Assembly (NCBI RefSeq): GCF_001746835.1
Contig: NZ_CP016094.1
Coordinates: forward strand, 3,549,501 to 3,613,500
Direction: 5' to 3'
DNA length: 64,000 nucleotides
Source: Lacunisphaera limnophila
GTDB taxonomy: Bacteria; Verrucomicrobiota; Verrucomicrobiia; Opitutales; Opitutaceae
A program made the translations under genes and the position numbers. The notes beneath the pieces are model-generated. The model worked only from the letters and a program-made list of their open reading frames with translations. It searched no databases and was not told the DNA's origin. This document shows positions 61,143 through 64,000 of this stretch, one piece after another. The stretch's first letter is position 1; every line of letters starts with the position of its first letter.

Positions 61143-61311
61143 GGTCGTTTTGGGTCAGGGTGGAGGTTGCGGGTGGGTCGTTACTCAAGTTCAACGTTTG
61201 ACACCCGCCGCGGCGGACAGTCCCGGCGACGTTGCCTATTCTTGCAGCACTATGTCCTTTTCGCCCCTCCCCGACCGTCGTAGCGTATGTCCACACCCAC
61301 CACCCGCCGCC

Positions 61312-61719
61312 ATGAGCACACCGTCCGTCCCTGCTTCCGCCTCGTACATGCTGATTTTCCGGAATACCGGGGCCGAAAACTACCGGCACCTCTCCGCCGC
61401 GCAGCAACAGGAACTGGTCGGCCGTTGGAACGCCTGGTTCGAGGGCCTGCTCAGCCAAGGTAAGGCCAAGATCGGCCAGCCGCTCGAGGATGAGACCCGC
61501 CTCGTCTCCGGCCCGGGCGGCGCCCGGATCGTGGACGGCCCTTTTCCCGAGACCAAGGAGGCTGTCGGCGGCTTCGTCACCCTGCAGGTGGCCGATCTCG
61601 CCGAAGCCACGGCCATCGCGCAACGGCACCCAGGCCTGGAGTATGGCATGCAAATCGAGGTCCGGCAGATGACCCCGCACTGCCACCTGGGCGTAACCAC
61701 CAACGCAGTGCCCGTTTAG
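61312..61719 (+). CDS. YCII (DGPF) domain protein next to sigma factor
   Basis: 135 aa. SYMLIFRNTGAENYRHLSAAQQQELVGRWN, RIVDGPFPETKEAVGGFVTLQVADLAEATAIAQRHPGLEYGM; the DGPF motif is exact. Paralogue of 31051-31452. DGPF genes next to ECF42-type sigma factors are a known association; this pair fits it, with a 3-bp gap between the genes. Confidence 0.88.
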   Translation: MSTPSVPASASYMLIFRNTGAENYRHLSAAQQQELVGRWNAWFEGLLSQGKAKIGQPLEDETRLVSGPGGARIVDGPFPETKEAVGGFVTLQVADLAEATAIAQRHPGLEYGMQIEVRQMTPHCHLGVTTNAVPV

Positions 61720-61722
61720 CCT

Positions 61723-63087
61723 GTGGCCGTCGTGCCTGACGCACCCCACGATGGGTCGGCCCCGGAGCCGGCCGCCGAGCTCGGCGCGAACCCCGCGCCC
61801 GTCGCTCCGGAGGCGCCTACCCCGCAGCCCGCCCAGCTGGTCGAGCATTTCTTCCGTCACGAGAAGGGCCGCCTGCACGGTGCGTTGGTGCGCCTGCTGG
61901 GCGTGCATCACCTCTCGCTGGCCGAGGACCTCGCCCAGGAGGCCATGCTCCGGGCCCTGCGCACCTGGTCCATGGGCGGCGTGCCGGCCAACCCGTCGGC
62001 GTGGATCACGCAGGTCGCGATGAACCTGGCCCGCGACGCCCTTCGCCACCGCAAGATGGCCACCGGCAAGGAGGCCGCCATCATCACCCATCACGAGCAG
62101 ACCACCGCCACGCCGGCCGTCGCCTGGGAGGCCGCGCACGGGATCCGCGACGATGCCCTCCGGCTCATGTTCGTCTGCGCCCATCCGGCCATCGCCCCCG
62201 ATGCCCAGGTGATCCTCGCCCTGAAGATCCTCTGCGGTTTCAGTACCGGGGAAATTGCGCGCGCCTTCCTCGCGACCGAGGCCGCCATTGAAAAGCAGCT
62301 CACGCGCACCAAGCAGCGCATCGCCGAGGCCGGCATCGGCTTCGAGCTGCCCGAGGGCGCGGACCTGGCCCCGCGACTCGACGGCGTGCTCGCCGCGATC
62401 TACCAGCTCTTCAACGAGGGCTACAAGGCCTCCTCCGGCGACCGGCTCCTGCGCGAGGAGCTTTGCCAGGAGGCGGTCCGCCTCGGCCTGCAGCTGGTCG
62501 CCCACCCGGCGGGACGCGCGCCGCGCTGCCACGCCCTGCTCGCGCTCATGCTGCTCACCATCGCCCGCTTCCCGTCGCGCCTCGATGAACAGGGCGCGGT
62601 CCTGCGCCTCGACGCGCAGGACCGCAGCAAATGGAACCAGGCGCTCATCGCGCGCGGCCTCGTCCACCTCGCCGCGGCGGCCGAGGGGGACGCGCTCAGC
62701 GAATACCACCTGCAGGCCGGCATCGCCGCCACGCACTGCCTGGCGCCCGATTACCTGTCCACCGACTGGGACCTCATCCTCCGCCACTACGACGAGCTCC
62801 TACGCCTGAAACCCTCGCCCGTCGTCGCGCTGAACCGCGCCGTTGCTGTCGCCAACCGCAACGGCCCGCAGGCCGGCCTCGACGCCCTCGCGGCCATCGC
62901 GCAGCGCGAGAAACTCGAGACCCACTACCTGCTCCACGCCGTGGAGGGAGAATTGCGCTGGCGGCTCGGCGAACCCGCCGCGGCAGCAGCGGGTTTCCGT
63001 CGCGCCCTGGCCCTCGCCCAGGTCGGCCCCGAAAAAGCCCACCTCACCCGCATGCTGGAGAGGTGCGAGGCTGCGGGAGTAATGTAG
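61723..63087 (+). CDS. ECF sigma factor with C-terminal extension (ECF42-like)
   Basis: 454 aa, GTG start. Sigma region 2: FFRHEKGRLHGALVRLLGVHHLSLAEDLAQEAMLRALRTW; region 4: QVILALKILCGFSTGEIARAFLATEAAIEKQLTRTKQRIAE. The remaining 270 residues are a helical DUF6596/TPR-like domain. This matches the ECF42 group, which lacks a classical anti-sigma and is linked to DGPF proteins. It probably controls its own neighbourhood, but targets are not shown. Confidence 0.85.
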   Translation: MAVVPDAPHDGSAPEPAAELGANPAPVAPEAPTPQPAQLVEHFFRHEKGRLHGALVRLLGVHHLSLAEDLAQEAMLRALRTWSMGGVPANPSAWITQVAMNLARDALRHRKMATGKEAAIITHHEQTTATPAVAWEAAHGIRDDALRLMFVCAHPAIAPDAQVILALKILCGFSTGEIARAFLATEAAIEKQLTRTKQRIAEAGIGFELPEGADLAPRLDGVLAAIYQLFNEGYKASSGDRLLREELCQEAVRLGLQLVAHPAGRAPRCHALLALMLLTIARFPSRLDEQGAVLRLDAQDRSKWNQALIARGLVHLAAAAEGDALSEYHLQAGIAATHCLAPDYLSTDWDLILRHYDELLRLKPSPVVALNRAVAVANRNGPQAGLDALAAIAQREKLETHYLLHAVEGELRWRLGEPAAAAAGFRRALALAQVGPEKAHLTRMLERCEAAGVM

Positions 63088-63115
63088 GGCGGGATTTCCA
63101 AATCCCGCCTTTGTT
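63088..63115 (+). terminator. Intrinsic terminator after sigma gene
   Basis: Perfect inverted repeat GGCGGGATTT/AAATCCCGCC with a 2-nt loop, followed by TTTGTT. It directly follows the sigma factor stop codon. Confidence 0.8.
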
Positions 63116-63506
63116 CGCTTTTTGCACAGCCATCGAACTGGCAAGCGTGTTCACAACCCGCGCATGGGCTTGGTTATCCCGCCGAGACAGGCAGCTCAGG
63201 CCCGGAGTATTGCCGCAAAAAGGCGCAAGACTTGGCCGCGGGTGAAGCTCTCAATGCGCCTATAGGCGCGCGGGTGACCCCAGCAGCAGGACAAAACACC
63301 TTTTGTGACTCTTTGCGGCCAGCTGGCCTTGATGCCTTGCTGGTGGGCGGGTTCGCGGCGTCACGCGAAAATCATCCAATCGTCACCGAATCCGTTACCG
63401 TTGGATGACAGTCGTGTTACGTCGGTGAAGAATGCGTGGCGGGAGCGCATCGGCCTTGAAACGGTGGAACCCGGAGCCAGTGGTCGGCGCGTCACCCGAC
63501 CACACC
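63116..63506. other. Gene-free spacer with degraded repeat
   Basis: TGCCGCAAAAAGGCGCAAGA at 63211 and TGACTCTTTGCGGCCAG at 63305 are remnants of the dispersed palindromic repeat. No gene is supported; the promoter of the next receptor should lie here. Confidence 0.5.
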
Positions 63507-64000
63507 ATGCGCCACCACCAACCTCTCCCGCCCGCCGGATTTTTCTCCGGTCTTCCACGCCCGACGCTCGCCGTCGCTCTGCTTGCGCTGCTCGTCGCAC
63601 CGCTGTCCGCCCAGCTCGCCCGCTCCGGGGCCGGCGCCACCACGGCCGATGACCAGACCGTCGAGCTGCCCAAGGTGATCGTCACCGGCTCCAACATCCA
63701 ACGCCTCGACATGGAGAAGATCGCCCCGGTCACCGTGATCGACCAAGACGCCATGGAGGTGCGCAATGCCGTCCTGCCCGTGGATCTGCTGACTTCCCTG
63801 CCCTCCGTGGTCAGCCTCCCCGAAAACGAGACGCGCCTCGGTTCCTCCGGCGCCCGGGGTGACAACGCCAACATCAACCTTCGCAACATGGGCGCGACCG
63901 CCACGCTGATCCTCGTCAACGGCCGCCGCATGTCCATCAACCCCATGACGGCGGGCCTCTCGCAGGCCGTGAACGTCAACCAGCTGCCCACCCGCGGCAT
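63507..64000 (+). CDS. TonB-dependent receptor, N-terminal part (cut by window end)
   Basis: 164 residues seen. Signal peptide (LAVALLALLVAPLSAQ), then VELPKVIVTGSNIQRLDMEKIAPVTVID, the plug-domain entry, and SLPSVVSLPENE, NLRNMGATATLILVNGRRM. This is the larger FepA/SusC-adjacent type of receptor rather than the one at 28951. It continues past the window end. Confidence 0.85.
   Translation, partial: MRHHQPLPPAGFFSGLPRPTLAVALLALLVAPLSAQLARSGAGATTADDQTVELPKVIVTGSNIQRLDMEKIAPVTVIDQDAMEVRNAVLPVDLLTSLPSVVSLPENETRLGSSGARGDNANINLRNMGATATLILVNGRRMSINPMTAGLSQAVNVNQLPTRG

Overview
The window is high-GC bacterial chromosome, most likely from a verrucomicrobial lineage close to Opitutaceae. The support is the gene mix: several Tat-exported Gfo/Idh/MocA oxidoreductases, a DUF1080 (3-keto-disaccharide hydrolase) protein, secreted esterases and a glycosidase, two TonB receptors, a monomeric isocitrate dehydrogenase, and dispersed 'AAKNAKR'-coding palindromic repeats. 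No rRNA or tRNA was seen, so the taxonomy is inference.

Layout. 1-12.7 kb: a DTW-domain gene cut by the window edge, two Gfo/Idh/MocA oxidoreductases, a Ski2-like helicase, a spermidine-synthase-like methyltransferase, monomeric icd with a duplicated 5' end, a four-helix-bundle gene between CCTAT/GGCCC repeats, an AlkD-like protein, and a second DTW gene coupled to a small hypothetical gene. 13-25.5 kb: a Y-family polymerase, two small lysine-rich proteins, SDR and FAD oxidoreductases, two more Gfo/Idh/MocA proteins, a site-2 protease and a lytic transglycosylase that each carry a one-base frameshift, a lone receiver domain and a coiled-coil membrane protein. 25.5-31.8 kb: repeat-rich spacers between a YkgJ-type cysteine-cluster protein, a PD-(D/E)XK-like protein, a DUF1080 protein, a TonB receptor and a YCII protein.

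31.8-46.8 kb is a chromosomal integron. A tyrosine recombinase of the IntI type, carrying an extra N-terminal core-binding-like domain, is on the minus strand. Divergent from it is a plus-strand array of about 29 gene cassettes. Each cassette holds one small gene and ends in an attC site. Most encoded proteins are not recognisable. About a third are small membrane proteins. A few match known domains (DUF5076, WGR, SseB-like, DUF4375). In 17 of the 27 cassettes that could be compared, the leading heptamer is the exact reverse complement of the cassette's own R'' box, including an unusual GATCGGC/GCCGATC core. The distal end is degraded (partial attC sites around an SRPBCC gene and possibly a methyltransferase gene).

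48-64 kb returns to ordinary high-GC chromosome: a sugar-type periplasmic binding protein, a tandem pair of SPFH/prohibitin genes with a small membrane protein, secreted hydrolases, a PhnA-type protein, an AT-rich orphan membrane gene, an FMN reductase, an MFS transporter, a compact minus-strand stress-like cluster (SRPBCC, small membrane protein, DUF899, 74-aa protein, DUF1428) facing a YCII plus ECF42-type sigma factor pair, and the start of a TonB receptor cut by the window edge.
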